Assembly (NCBI GenBank): GCA_009783885.1
Contig: WRCN01000020.1
Location: 1 to 35,796, forward strand
Origin: Bacteroidales bacterium
GTDB taxonomy: Bacteria; Bacteroidota; Bacteroidia; Bacteroidales; P3
DNA: 35,796 bases
Direction of reading: 5' to 3'
Shown here: positions 1 to 7,495 of the stretch, piece by piece
Position numbering within the stretch: the stretch's first letter is position 1
Layout of the letters: each line of letters begins with the position of its first letter
The notes under the pieces: model-generated
The model's input: only the letters and a program-made list of their open reading frames with translations
The model's database searches: none
Told to the model about the DNA's origin: nothing
Program-made: the position numbers and the translations under genes

Positions 1-54
1 GTACAAATTTTTAAGCAATTCACAATAAGGATTATTCCGTTGTGAAAACATTCA

Positions 55-82
55 AGGTGGCGTGTGAGCGTCGCCTTTTTTT
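55..82 (+). terminator. Rho-independent terminator of an upstream transcript
   Basis: An 8-bp stem (55-62 with 69-76, including G-T pairs) with a 6-base loop runs into seven T residues at 76-82. It would end a transcript entering from the left edge. Positions 19-25 and 40-46 form a second short stem (TTCACAA/TTGTGAA), so bases 1-54 may be the 3' end of an upstream gene or RNA that I cannot identify. Confidence 0.6.
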
Positions 83-98
83 GTCGGTGTTTTTCTCT

Positions 99-144
99 AA
101 AAAAAACGAAACACATTGTATTTCATTTTTTTTTCGTATCTTTG
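99..144 (+). promoter_or_regulatory. Promoter with upstream A/T hairpin, DUF3127 gene
   Basis: TATCTTTG at 137-144 matches the Bacteroidota -7 consensus TAnnTTTG; a TTG at 116-118 is suitably spaced for the -33 element. The A-run ending CGAAA (99-111) is complementary, with one mismatch, to TTTCA plus a T-run at 121-133, so an A/T hairpin lies directly upstream of the -7 element. The same design recurs at the rnr and metH promoters. The leader is about 10-15 nt. Confidence 0.75.
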
Positions 145-160
145 CAAAAAAAACTACACT

Positions 161-565
161 ATGGACATTACCGGACAACTAATTAAAATCCTCCCCGAAA
201 CAACTGGACAAGGCGCAAAAGGCCCTTGGATTAAGCAAGAATTTGTAATTGAAACCAAAGAACAATTCCCCAAAAAAGCGTGTTTCAGCGTTTGGGGCGA
301 TAAAGTGGACATCCTTCGAAAATTCAGCATGAGCGATATGATCAAAGTTTCGTTCAATATTGAATCTCGCGAACATAGCACTACCGGACGTTGGTATACT
401 GAACTTCGTGCATGGCGCATTGATCGCGCAAACGACGAAAGCAGTGTATCTGCGCCAGTGCCTGCGTATTCAAATTCTGCGCCTGCTCCAGCAAGTCCAA
501 GACCTACCGAAAATACTGAAGGAATGACGTTTTCCAACGAACCAGCCAACGATTTGCCATTTTAA
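161..565 (+). CDS. DUF3127 family protein
   Basis: This 134-residue protein belongs to DUF3127, a family common in Bacteroidota with no established function. The N-terminal 90 residues are the conserved part (opening MDITGQLIKILPE, then the KQEFVIET and FSVWGDKVDIL blocks) and look like an OB-type beta barrel. The last 35-40 residues are rich in Ala, Pro and Ser and probably disordered, ending in an acidic-hydrophobic tip (NDLPF) reminiscent of the protein-interaction tail of SSB. That resemblance is my inference. The ATG at 161 is chosen because it follows the TATCTTTG promoter by 16 nt; the in-frame start 45 bases upstream lies inside the promoter. The L,D-transpeptidase gene starts 8 nt after the stop, so the two are probably co-transcribed. 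Confidence 0.85.
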   Translation: MDITGQLIKILPETTGQGAKGPWIKQEFVIETKEQFPKKACFSVWGDKVDILRKFSMSDMIKVSFNIESREHSTTGRWYTELRAWRIDRANDESSVSAPVPAYSNSAPAPASPRPTENTEGMTFSNEPANDLPF

Positions 566-573
566 AAAATGCG

Positions 574-2130
574 ATGAAGGAATGGGCGATAGCAGGATTT
601 GTATTGCTGGGATTGACTTCTTGTATAGAAAATCCGCAGTCCAAAAATCCAACTATTGAATATATCAAACGTCCGAAAATCAAGAAAACCGGCCATACAC
701 CAATTTTTGACTATGATTGGCTCACATCGGAAATCGAAACGTATTTTTTGTATTTTAGTTCAGATAGTGATTTGAACCAATTAGATTTGGTGCAAAATTA
801 CTATGCTTTGCACGCTTATCAGCCACATTGGATTGACATTTCCGACACATTGCAACATGCAGAATATTTGAGCATTTTAGCATCTGCCGACATGCACGGA
901 TTAGATCGAAATACTTACCATTACGACCATTTGGCAACCAATTTGGAGAATCTTTCGTTCTTTTATTTCGAAACAGGAGAAATCAATTATCAACTTTGGG
1001 CAGAAAGCGAAATATTACTTTCTGATGGTTTGATTTTGTTGACGGAACACCTGAAACGTGGTGTATTCGACCCTTTGAGTAATGAGGATTATCATTATTT
1101 TATTTCTTCAAAAGACACAACCTTTTTCTCTTTCGGAGTATTTTATGCAGAGAATTTAGGGGATTTTTTTCAAAATTTAATGCCATCGAGTGCACACTAT
1201 AAAGCACTTCAAAACGAATATGTCAAACGTTTGGAAAAACCCGAAAGTTCGAGGACAAATAGGGATATTGATACCTTGAATACGTTACGTGTCAATTTGG
1301 AACGTTGGCGATGGCATCCGTTGTTTACGGATATTGATGAACAAGTGGTTTATGTAAATATTCCGGCGTTTGAATTGTATGTGTTGAAGGCTGATTCCGT
1401 GTTGATGTCGTCGAAAGTCTGTGTAGGTATTAAACGTCCGAAAACATACGTAACGCTTTATCAAAACCATTTGAAAAACCCCGAAAACATACCAAAACCA
1501 AGACATAACGAAACACCCATACTCAAAGATGCCATCACGTATTTGACCTTAAATCCGCAATGGCGTGTTCCAAGCGAGATTGCAAAGAATGAAATTTTGC
1601 GTAACATTCAAAAAGATTCGAATTATTTGAGCAGAATGGGTTATCATGTGTATCAAGGAAACGTGCAAATCGACCCTCATACCGTGAATTGGAATGCGAT
1701 TACTCCTGCTAACCTGACCTACCGATTTGAACAATCTGCCGGGGAATTAAATGCATTGGGTAAAATGAAGTTTATGTTCCCGAATAAATTCAGCGTTTAT
1801 TTGCATGATACGCCCTCCAAAAACGATTACTCGAGACGTGATCGGGCTGTGAGTCATGGTTGTGTGAGAGTTGAAAATTATTTAGAATTGGCACACACTT
1901 TACTTTCAAATATACCGAAATACGATATTGATTATCTTAGAAAAGCCATAGGTTTGGACAAAAAAAACACAAAACCACTGCAAACCGTGAACGTGTTTCT
2001 AAATCCTCCGGTTCCCATTATCATCGACTACAAAACTGCATGGGTTGACCCTTTTGGAAATTTGCACATCTATCCTGATGTATACGAGCGCGATTTACTG
2101 GTTTTGGAAGCGTTGCAAAGCTTGCGTTAA
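574..2130 (+). CDS. L,D-transpeptidase (YcbB/LdtD type), lipoprotein
   Basis: The 518-residue protein has a lipoprotein signal (LTSC, lipidated Cys17), a central alpha-helical scaffold region (about 60-230) of the type in YcbB/LdtD enzymes, and a C-terminal YkuD catalytic domain (about 260-480). The catalytic motif SHGCVR is at 427-432 with nucleophile Cys430; a conserved HDTP lies about 25 residues before it. The block NPQWRVPSEIAKNEILR is typical of the YcbB branch. Such enzymes form 3-3 peptidoglycan cross-links or attach proteins to peptidoglycan. No separate peptidoglycan-binding domain is evident. An earlier ATG at 568 is followed at once by a stop, so 574 is the start. The stop codon abuts the stop of the convergent DUF721 gene. 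Confidence 0.9.
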   Translation: MKEWAIAGFVLLGLTSCIENPQSKNPTIEYIKRPKIKKTGHTPIFDYDWLTSEIETYFLYFSSDSDLNQLDLVQNYYALHAYQPHWIDISDTLQHAEYLSILASADMHGLDRNTYHYDHLATNLENLSFFYFETGEINYQLWAESEILLSDGLILLTEHLKRGVFDPLSNEDYHYFISSKDTTFFSFGVFYAENLGDFFQNLMPSSAHYKALQNEYVKRLEKPESSRTNRDIDTLNTLRVNLERWRWHPLFTDIDEQVVYVNIPAFELYVLKADSVLMSSKVCVGIKRPKTYVTLYQNHLKNPENIPKPRHNETPILKDAITYLTLNPQWRVPSEIAKNEILRNIQKDSNYLSRMGYHVYQGNVQIDPHTVNWNAITPANLTYRFEQSAGELNALGKMKFMFPNKFSVYLHDTPSKNDYSRRDRAVSHGCVRVENYLELAHTLLSNIPKYDIDYLRKAIGLDKKNTKPLQTVNVFLNPPVPIIIDYKTAWVDPFGNLHIYPDVYERDLLVLEALQSLR

Positions 2131-2415
2131 TCAAAGAATTGCAATCTCTCGAACAACCTCTTGTGAAAATTTTGCATTGATTTTCTGACGAAAATCGTCG
2201 GATTGAAGTCGCAAATCGTTTTTTAGTGCAGGCGAATCTACTTTCACAAACAAAATACCGTTTTTCATTTCGATTTTCAGCGTATGTGCGAGGGTTTCAG
2301 GCGACATCAGCGACCTCCAAACGTTCACGGCTTGCGCCTCATCGAACACATGTTGTTTGTTGTGAATTTTCGCGAATGCTTTAATCAGTGTGGTTATCGG
2401 CGTGGGATTCGACAT
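2131..2415 (-). CDS. DUF721 (DciA-like) protein
   Basis: This 94-residue protein belongs to DUF721, the family containing DciA, the replicative-helicase loader/partner of bacteria lacking DnaC or DnaI. The typical pattern is visible: an N-terminal helix, an AVNVWRSLMSPETLAHT segment (W-x-x-h-h-G-like), then the strand KNGILFVKVDSPALKNDLR. Bacteroidota members are short, as here. It is the last gene of the operon, 3 nt after recF; the recF-DUF721 pairing is common and supports a role in replication or repair. DciA function is inferred from the family. No terminator fits between its stop and that of the convergent transpeptidase gene, because the stops are adjacent. Confidence 0.85.
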   Translation of the reverse strand: MSNPTPITTLIKAFAKIHNKQHVFDEAQAVNVWRSLMSPETLAHTLKIEMKNGILFVKVDSPALKNDLRLQSDDFRQKINAKFSQEVVREIAIL

Positions 2416-2418
2416 GGT

Positions 2419-3558
2419 TTAACTTCTTGAGGTTGCAAGCTCGGTTACAATGTTATTTTCGATAATATCAAATAGTTTGAATGTGATGTTTTGCTGATTC
2501 AAAATTTGTTCCAAACGGCGAGCATCCGTATCGGTAATAAATACTTGTCCGAAGTCGCTGCGTCCTACCAATTCAAGCAATTGAAGAACACGAGAGTTGT
2601 CCAATTTATCAAAAATATCATCCAAAAGTAAGATCGGGAAATAGCCGTTTTGGTGTTTGATAAATTCCAATTGAGCCAATCGCATAGCCAATGTGAATGA
2701 TTTTTGTTGTCCTTGCGAGCCGAATTTTTTTACCGGAAAATCATCAATCAACAACACTAAATCATCTTTGTGGATTCCAACCGAAGTATGTTGTAAAATA
2801 CGATCTTTTTGCCGATGATTTTTCAATTGTTCCGAAAATGATAACGTATCTTGTAATTGCGAATTATAGCGGATTTCAACACGTTCAGAACCCTTTGAAA
2901 GACTATCAAAATAATGTTGAAACAAGGTTGAAAATTGATTGAGAAAATGAGTACGTGCATCAAAAATTTTTGTGCCGTGTTGCACTAATTTTTGATCGAA
3001 AACTTCGCAAAGTGTTTCATCGAACCGAGCTTGCGAGCTCAACGAAGTTAAATGTTCGGTTTTCAAAAATTTATTTCGCTGTTCGAGCGCATGGTTGTAT
3101 GCAATCAACTGTTCCAAATAAGACTTATCAAATTGTGAAATGACGATGTCCATAAATTTTCGCCGAACATCGCTTCCGTCGTTAATCAAATCGCTATCAT
3201 AAGGCGAAATCATCACCACCGGAAACAAGCCGATGTGATCAGCAAAACGTTCATGTTCTTTTTTATTTAAGCGCATAATTTTTCGCGCGTTGCGTTTCTG
3301 AATGCAAGAAACCACGTCGCTTTGCTCGTTTTTCTCAAACGTTCCATGAATCGCGAAAAACTCTTCGTTGTGTCGAATATTTTGCATATCGGCACTTTGC
3401 ACATAACTCTTACAAAACGACAAATAGTGAATCGCATCCAACAAATTTGTTTTACCAACACCGTTGTTTCCCGCAAAACAATTGATATTTGGCGAAAAAT
3501 CCAACGTAAGTTCGGCGTAGTTTTTGAAGTTGGTTATGGTTAGTGATTTTAGAAACAT
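2419..3558 (-). CDS. recF: DNA replication/repair protein RecF
   Basis: RecF is an SMC-like ATPase that helps RecOR load RecA at gapped DNA. The 379-residue product has the Walker A motif GNNGVGKTN (30-38), the ABC-type signature GSQGQQKSFTLAMRLAQ, and the Walker B/D-loop PILLLDDIFDKLD, in the usual order. Length is normal for the family. The ATG at 3558 (MFLKSLTITNFKNY) is chosen because RecF proteins begin at this motif; it overlaps the 3' end of ispH by 10 nt. An upstream in-frame ATG at 3594 would add 12 non-conserved residues. The gene is part of the five-gene operon driven from 6737. Confidence 0.95.
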   Translation of the reverse strand: MFLKSLTITNFKNYAELTLDFSPNINCFAGNNGVGKTNLLDAIHYLSFCKSYVQSADMQNIRHNEEFFAIHGTFEKNEQSDVVSCIQKRNARKIMRLNKKEHERFADHIGLFPVVMISPYDSDLINDGSDVRRKFMDIVISQFDKSYLEQLIAYNHALEQRNKFLKTEHLTSLSSQARFDETLCEVFDQKLVQHGTKIFDARTHFLNQFSTLFQHYFDSLSKGSERVEIRYNSQLQDTLSFSEQLKNHRQKDRILQHTSVGIHKDDLVLLIDDFPVKKFGSQGQQKSFTLAMRLAQLEFIKHQNGYFPILLLDDIFDKLDNSRVLQLLELVGRSDFGQVFITDTDARRLEQILNQQNITFKLFDIIENNIVTELATSRS

Positions 3559-4409
3559 GTTGAAATTTGTTTGGCAACATCTTCCATCAACCACATAGGT
3601 GTTGATGTTGCTCCACAGATACCTACGGTATCAATAGTTTTGAACCATTCGCTTTGCAACTCGGAAACGTCCGAAATAAAATGTGTGTTGGGATTGGCAC
3701 GCTTGCAAAGATCGAATAAATACTGACCATTCGAACTGTTTTTGCTGCTTATAAACAGAATAAGTTGATGATTTTGACAAAAATCCGTGAGTTGTTTGGC
3801 ACGATTGGCCACTTGTCCACAGATTGTATTGAAGACAATAAAGTCAGCGTTTTCGGAAAGTTTTTTTCGAATATTTTCCTGTAGTTTTTCGTAGCCTTCT
3901 CTACTTTTTGTCGTTTGCGAGTAAAGACGAATAGGTTTTGAAAAATCTATATTCTGTAAATCAGATTCTTCATCAATAATAATAGCGTTACATTCGGTTT
4001 GGCCTTCTAATCCTACTACTTCAGCGTGTCCGGGTTTGCCGTAAATCAAAATTTGTCCACCGGCTTTTTGCATATCTTGGTAGCCGTCTCTAATGCGTTG
4101 TTGCAATTTGAGCACAATCGGGCACGTTGCATCAATCAATGTGATATTTTGTTTCTTTGCAATGGCATAGGTTTCGGGCGGTTCGCCATGTGCACGAATT
4201 AACACTTTACAATCTGATAATTTTGCAAATTCTTCGTGTGAAATCACGCGAAGTCCTCGTTTGGAAAGGCGTTCAACTTCCGCACTATTGTGAACAATAT
4301 CACCCAAACAATACAGTGTTTCGCCGTTTTGTAACTCCTCTTCAGCACGCTGAATAGCCGAAACCACGCCGAAACAAAATCCCGAATGTTGATCTATATC
4401 TACAATCAT
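3549..4409 (-). CDS. ispH: 4-hydroxy-3-methylbut-2-enyl diphosphate reductase
   Basis: IspH (LytB) is the iron-sulfur enzyme of the last step of the MEP pathway, making IPP and DMAPP from HMBPP. The three cluster-ligating cysteines are at Cys12 (SGFCFGV), Cys96 (DATCPIV) and Cys197 (NTICGQV), the same positions as in the E. coli enzyme. The HGEPP and GKPGHAEVVG motifs are also present. At 286 residues the protein is full length. Its ATG overlaps the phoH-like stop as ATGA, suggesting translational coupling. Together with the polyprenyl synthase at the head of the operon it links isoprenoid precursor supply to chain elongation. Confidence 0.96.
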   Translation of the reverse strand: MIVDIDQHSGFCFGVVSAIQRAEEELQNGETLYCLGDIVHNSAEVERLSKRGLRVISHEEFAKLSDCKVLIRAHGEPPETYAIAKKQNITLIDATCPIVLKLQQRIRDGYQDMQKAGGQILIYGKPGHAEVVGLEGQTECNAIIIDEESDLQNIDFSKPIRLYSQTTKSREGYEKLQENIRKKLSENADFIVFNTICGQVANRAKQLTDFCQNHQLILFISSKNSSNGQYLFDLCKRANPNTHFISDVSELQSEWFKTIDTVGICGATSTPMWLMEDVAKQISTCF

Positions 4410-5737
4410 AAAATGTTTCCGGCTAATTCGGCCAACGGACTGCGTTCGCCTTTTACAAGATTGACGTGAGCAAATAATTCTTGTCCGTGCATTTTGTCGG
4501 TCATGTATGTGATGCCGTTCGAACGCTGATCCAAGTAGGGCGAATCAATTTGAAAAATATCTCCTGTCAGCACTATTTTAGTATTTTCTCCGGCTCTTGT
4601 GATGATCGTTTTGATTTCGTGTGGCGTGAGATTTTGTGCTTCATCAATGATGAAAAACGTGTTACTCAAACTGCGTCCGCGAATGTAAGCTAACGGCGAA
4701 ATATTCATTTTTTCGGTTCGTAGCAATTCGTCAATTTTCAAAAGTTCTTTCGAATTTGGTTTGCAACGGCTTTTGATGAATAAAATATTGTCAAAAAGCG
4801 GCAACATATACGGCCCGATTTTATCTTTGATTTCGCCCGGCAAAAAACCGATTTCTTGATTTTGCAAAGGAATCACAGGACGGGCCAACAAAATTTGGTC
4901 GAAATTCGCTTCTTGTTGAAGCGCTGCAGCCACTGCCAACAGGGTTTTCCCCGTTCCTGCCATACCCGTAAGCGAAACCAATTGCACATTCGGATTGAGA
5001 AGTGCATCAAATGCAAATGTTTGTTCGGAATTTCGTGGTTCGATATTGTAACAGCGTTGTTTTTCAACACGAGTTAAAGTGTCGGTATTTTTTTCATATC
5101 TCGCTAAAGCACTGCTATTGCCATATTTCAATACAAAAAATTGATTGGCTTCTGGTGTTATGTTCAACAGTTTCGCAGCAATTTTTCTATCGGCATAGAA
5201 TTGGTTAAGTAAGCTATCATCAGCAACATCAACGGTTGTAGCGCCTGCTTTCAAATCCAAACTCTTCATATCTTGCACTTTGTCGTTGAGATAATCTTCG
5301 GCAGCAATGCCCAACGATTTTGCTTTAACGCGCAGACTCACATCTTTACTGACCAACGCAACATAACGTTCTGGATTTTGCTTAGCTTCGTGATAAGCAA
5401 CCGTCAAAATGCGATGATCCGGCAAATCTTTGTTAAACAATTTCATTTCATCGGGAAAGGGTTGATCAAGTGCAATACGAAGATTTCCAAGACCTTTTCC
5501 CAACGAAATTCCACCATTAAACAATTTATCACCCAACAATTCATCAATGATACGAATGAATGCACGCGCGTTATAATTAATTTGTTCGTTACCTTTTTTG
5601 AAGTTATCTATTTCTTCGAGCACTACAATTGGAATCACAACATCATTATCTTGAAAGTTGTGAATACAATTGTAATCGTGCAAAATCACGTTGGTATCAA
5701 GTACGAAAATTTTCGGAAGTTTGTTTGTTTTGGCCAT
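4406..5737 (-). CDS. PIN domain - PhoH ATPase fusion protein
   Basis: The 443-residue protein has an N-terminal PIN nuclease-like domain (about 8-150: LDTNVIL at 13-19, E41/E42, D107 in PDHRI, K131-D132) and a C-terminal PhoH ATPase domain (about 235-443) with Walker A GMAGTGKT at 258-265 and Walker B FFIIDEAQ. This is the YlaK / PhoH2-like architecture. Related PhoH2 proteins have been reported as RNA helicase/ribonucleases; the exact role in Bacteroidota is not established. It is the second gene of the operon, 16 nt after the polyprenyl synthase gene, and overlaps ispH by 4 nt. The acidic PIN residues look intact, so nuclease activity is plausible. Confidence 0.92.
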   Translation of the reverse strand: MAKTNKLPKIFVLDTNVILHDYNCIHNFQDNDVVIPIVVLEEIDNFKKGNEQINYNARAFIRIIDELLGDKLFNGGISLGKGLGNLRIALDQPFPDEMKLFNKDLPDHRILTVAYHEAKQNPERYVALVSKDVSLRVKAKSLGIAAEDYLNDKVQDMKSLDLKAGATTVDVADDSLLNQFYADRKIAAKLLNITPEANQFFVLKYGNSSALARYEKNTDTLTRVEKQRCYNIEPRNSEQTFAFDALLNPNVQLVSLTGMAGTGKTLLAVAAALQQEANFDQILLARPVIPLQNQEIGFLPGEIKDKIGPYMLPLFDNILFIKSRCKPNSKELLKIDELLRTEKMNISPLAYIRGRSLSNTFFIIDEAQNLTPHEIKTIITRAGENTKIVLTGDIFQIDSPYLDQRSNGITYMTDKMHGQELFAHVNLVKGERSPLAELAGNIL

Positions 5738-5753
5738 AGTTTTTTTTACGATT

Positions 5754-6725
5754 TTAATGATTTCTATTAGCGATAAAATTCATGAGGTTTTGTAAGGTTG
5801 TTTTCCCAATACTATCCGGAAACGGATTGAGCAAATCTGTTGCTTTTTTAATATGTTCAGCAATTTTTGATTCTGTATAAATCAAACTTTCACTATCTAA
5901 AATTTGTTGCGATAACTGTTGAACTTTATTCACATCTTGATAGTAACTTTGGATGACATCTAACGCTTTTTCTTGATCGGTTTTGTTGGCTGTTCTCAAA
6001 AAATGAATGAGAGGCAACGTAAATTTTTGCTCATGTATATCGTTGTCTTTCAGCTTTCCCGTTTCCGTGTTGGGCAAGAGATCCAAGAGATCGTCCTTAA
6101 TTTGAAACGCCATACCGAGATGCCAACCAATTTGATGAAAAGTCAAAACATTTTTTTCATTTGTGTTTGCTGAAAAAGCACCACAGGCACAAGCCGCTGC
6201 AAAAAGAGAAGCGGTTTTTTTGCTGATAATATCGTTATAAATATCCTCAGAAATATCAATATTTGCTGTGTTTTGCATCTGAGTAAGTTCACCCTCACTA
6301 ACTTTTTTTATGGCTTCATTCATGAGCTCTAACAATTCGTAATCGTTGTGATCAGTCGCTATTTTCAGTGTTTTTGCAAAAAGATAATCGCCAACCAAAA
6401 TAGCAACTTTGTTGTTCCATTTCACATTGACAGATGGCTGATTTCGTCGAATTTCGGCTTGATCAATAACATCATCATGCAATAACGTAGCCAAGTGTAA
6501 CACTTCGGTTAAAACCGCACTCCGATAGGTTTTGGGTGTAATTTCACCACAAATTTCGGCAGACAATAAAATTAAAACAGGTCGAATTTGTTTACCTTGA
6601 GAAGTTTGAATATGGTTGAAAACATCATTAAGCAAAGGCATCTCGGAAGTCATAGCATTCGAAAATTCGTGTTTAAATTTTTGAAACGCCGGCTCAATGG
6701 GTAGTATGATTTCTTTGAATTTCAT
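5754..6725 (-). CDS. Polyprenyl (long-chain) diphosphate synthase
   Basis: This is a trans-prenyltransferase elongating allylic diphosphates with IPP. The 323-residue protein contains GKQIRP (44-49), the first aspartate-rich motif DDVID (84-88) and the second DDLLD (211-215). The residues just before the first motif are small (Ala79, Thr80), with no aromatic block, and the length matches octaprenyl/solanesyl synthases. A product of C35-C45 for menaquinone is therefore more likely than farnesyl diphosphate; this is inference. The start at 6725 is preferred: an upstream in-frame ATG at 6740 lies within the promoter. The -7 element ends only 4 nt before the ATG, so the operon mRNA may be leaderless. 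Confidence 0.9.
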   Translation of the reverse strand: MKFKEIILPIEPAFQKFKHEFSNAMTSEMPLLNDVFNHIQTSQGKQIRPVLILLSAEICGEITPKTYRSAVLTEVLHLATLLHDDVIDQAEIRRNQPSVNVKWNNKVAILVGDYLFAKTLKIATDHNDYELLELMNEAIKKVSEGELTQMQNTANIDISEDIYNDIISKKTASLFAAACACGAFSANTNEKNVLTFHQIGWHLGMAFQIKDDLLDLLPNTETGKLKDNDIHEQKFTLPLIHFLRTANKTDQEKALDVIQSYYQDVNKVQQLSQQILDSESLIYTESKIAEHIKKATDLLNPFPDSIGKTTLQNLMNFIANRNH

Positions 6726-6729
6726 TGTC

Positions 6730-6737
6730 CAAAGGTA
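6730..6737 (-). promoter_or_regulatory. -7 promoter element of the polyprenyl synthase-recF operon
   Basis: Read on the minus strand, TACCTTTG matches TAnnTTTG. Only 4 nt separate it from the ATG at 6725. Transcription usually starts about 5 nt after this element, so the start site would fall at or very near the start codon. No other promoter-like element is seen within the operon. Confidence 0.65.
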
Positions 6738-6769
6738 CAAAAAAAAATTGAGAATTGCAAACTATAGGT

Positions 6770-6835
6770 CGTCATGTCGAGCGTAGTCGAGACATCCCAT
6801 AGCAAGGGGATTCCTCGACTACGCTCGGAATGACG
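6770..6835. repeat. Inverted intergenic repeat, GTCGAG family (compact pair)
   Basis: Two inverted arms, GTCATGTCGAGCGTAGTCGA... (from 6771) and ...TCGACTACGCTCGGAATGAC (to 6834), are separated by the spacer CCCATAGCAAGGGG. Each arm is itself a short dyad (TCGAGCGTAGTCGA). The same unit recurs at 7394, 8824, 11687/11815, 16516 and 19593/19720. It lies between the 3' end of the HATPase gene and the polyprenyl synthase promoter. Confidence 0.85.
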
Positions 6836-6844
6836 GTTTCACGA

Positions 6845-7393
6845 TTATCTATCATACCCAATATCCTTCAAATTTTCCTCAATCAGTTCTTTCAGGTATT
6901 TTTGAATACTGAGGTCTTGAATGGGCAAATCATCCAAAACCACTTTAATTTCTTTGGTATCGAAGGTGTATTCGCCTTTTGGTGTGATGTGTTTATAGAT
7001 AAATTCCAAATTCGGATTCATCGAAGCCAACATCACGACAATACCTGCAATATCACCGATTGGTACTCGATCAATATGGTCAAAATCGAACGTTGCGACC
7101 ACTTTTGTTCCAACTCCGAGTTCCGATGTAATTTGCAAATTTCCATTTGCAAGTTCAGCATTAAGTTTCAGCAAAGGTAAGCCTAATCCCACTTTTCGAG
7201 TTTTTCGAGAAGTTGTATAAGGGTCCGTAACTTTCGCCAAAACTTCGGGTGACATTCCTGTTCCGTTGTCTTTAATCGTCAACACATAGCGATTCTTGAA
7301 TTTGTCTTCATCAATCGTAATCTCAATCAGCGTGGCTTTTGCACTGATCGAATTTTGGACAATGTCTAATATGTGAAGCGATAAATCTTTCAT
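6845..7393 (-). CDS. Small HATPase-domain ATP-binding protein
   Basis: This 182-residue protein has a GHKL/HATPase fold: an N-box (DIVQNSISAKAT, about 8-19), the G1 motif DNGTGM (about 40) and the G2 motif GLGLPLLKLNAEL (about 65-77). It lacks phosphoacceptor-histidine, sensor and membrane regions, so it is not a full sensor kinase. Relatives of this stand-alone type occur near [FeFe]-hydrogenase or NADH-dehydrogenase subunit genes in anaerobes; no such genes are in this window. The C-terminal 80 residues are specific to this group. The ATG at 7393 directly adjoins a palindromic repeat; a start 30 nt upstream would translate the repeat. It probably depends on the glyA promoter. Confidence 0.75.
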   Translation of the reverse strand: MKDLSLHILDIVQNSISAKATLIEITIDEDKFKNRYVLTIKDNGTGMSPEVLAKVTDPYTTSRKTRKVGLGLPLLKLNAELANGNLQITSELGVGTKVVATFDFDHIDRVPIGDIAGIVVMLASMNPNLEFIYKHITPKGEYTFDTKEIKVVLDDLPIQDLSIQKYLKELIEENLKDIGYDR

Positions 7394-7490
7394 GTTGAGC
7401 GAAGCAAAGCGTAGTCGAAACATCCTCTTGCTTTAAGGGGATTCCTCGATGGAGTTTATCCCGAGCGAAGTCGAGGGGCTCGGAATGACG
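7394..7490. repeat. Inverted intergenic repeat, GTCGAG family, filling a gene gap
   Basis: Almost the whole space between glyA (stop at 7496) and the HATPase gene (start at 7393) consists of degenerate GTCGAG-family arms: GAGCGAAGCAAAGCGTAGTC, then AAGGGGATTCCTCGATGGAG, then GAGCGAAGTCGAGG and CGGAATGAC. At least three arm fragments can be seen. No separate promoter for the HATPase gene is visible inside it. Confidence 0.8.
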
Positions 7491-7495
7491 GTTAT

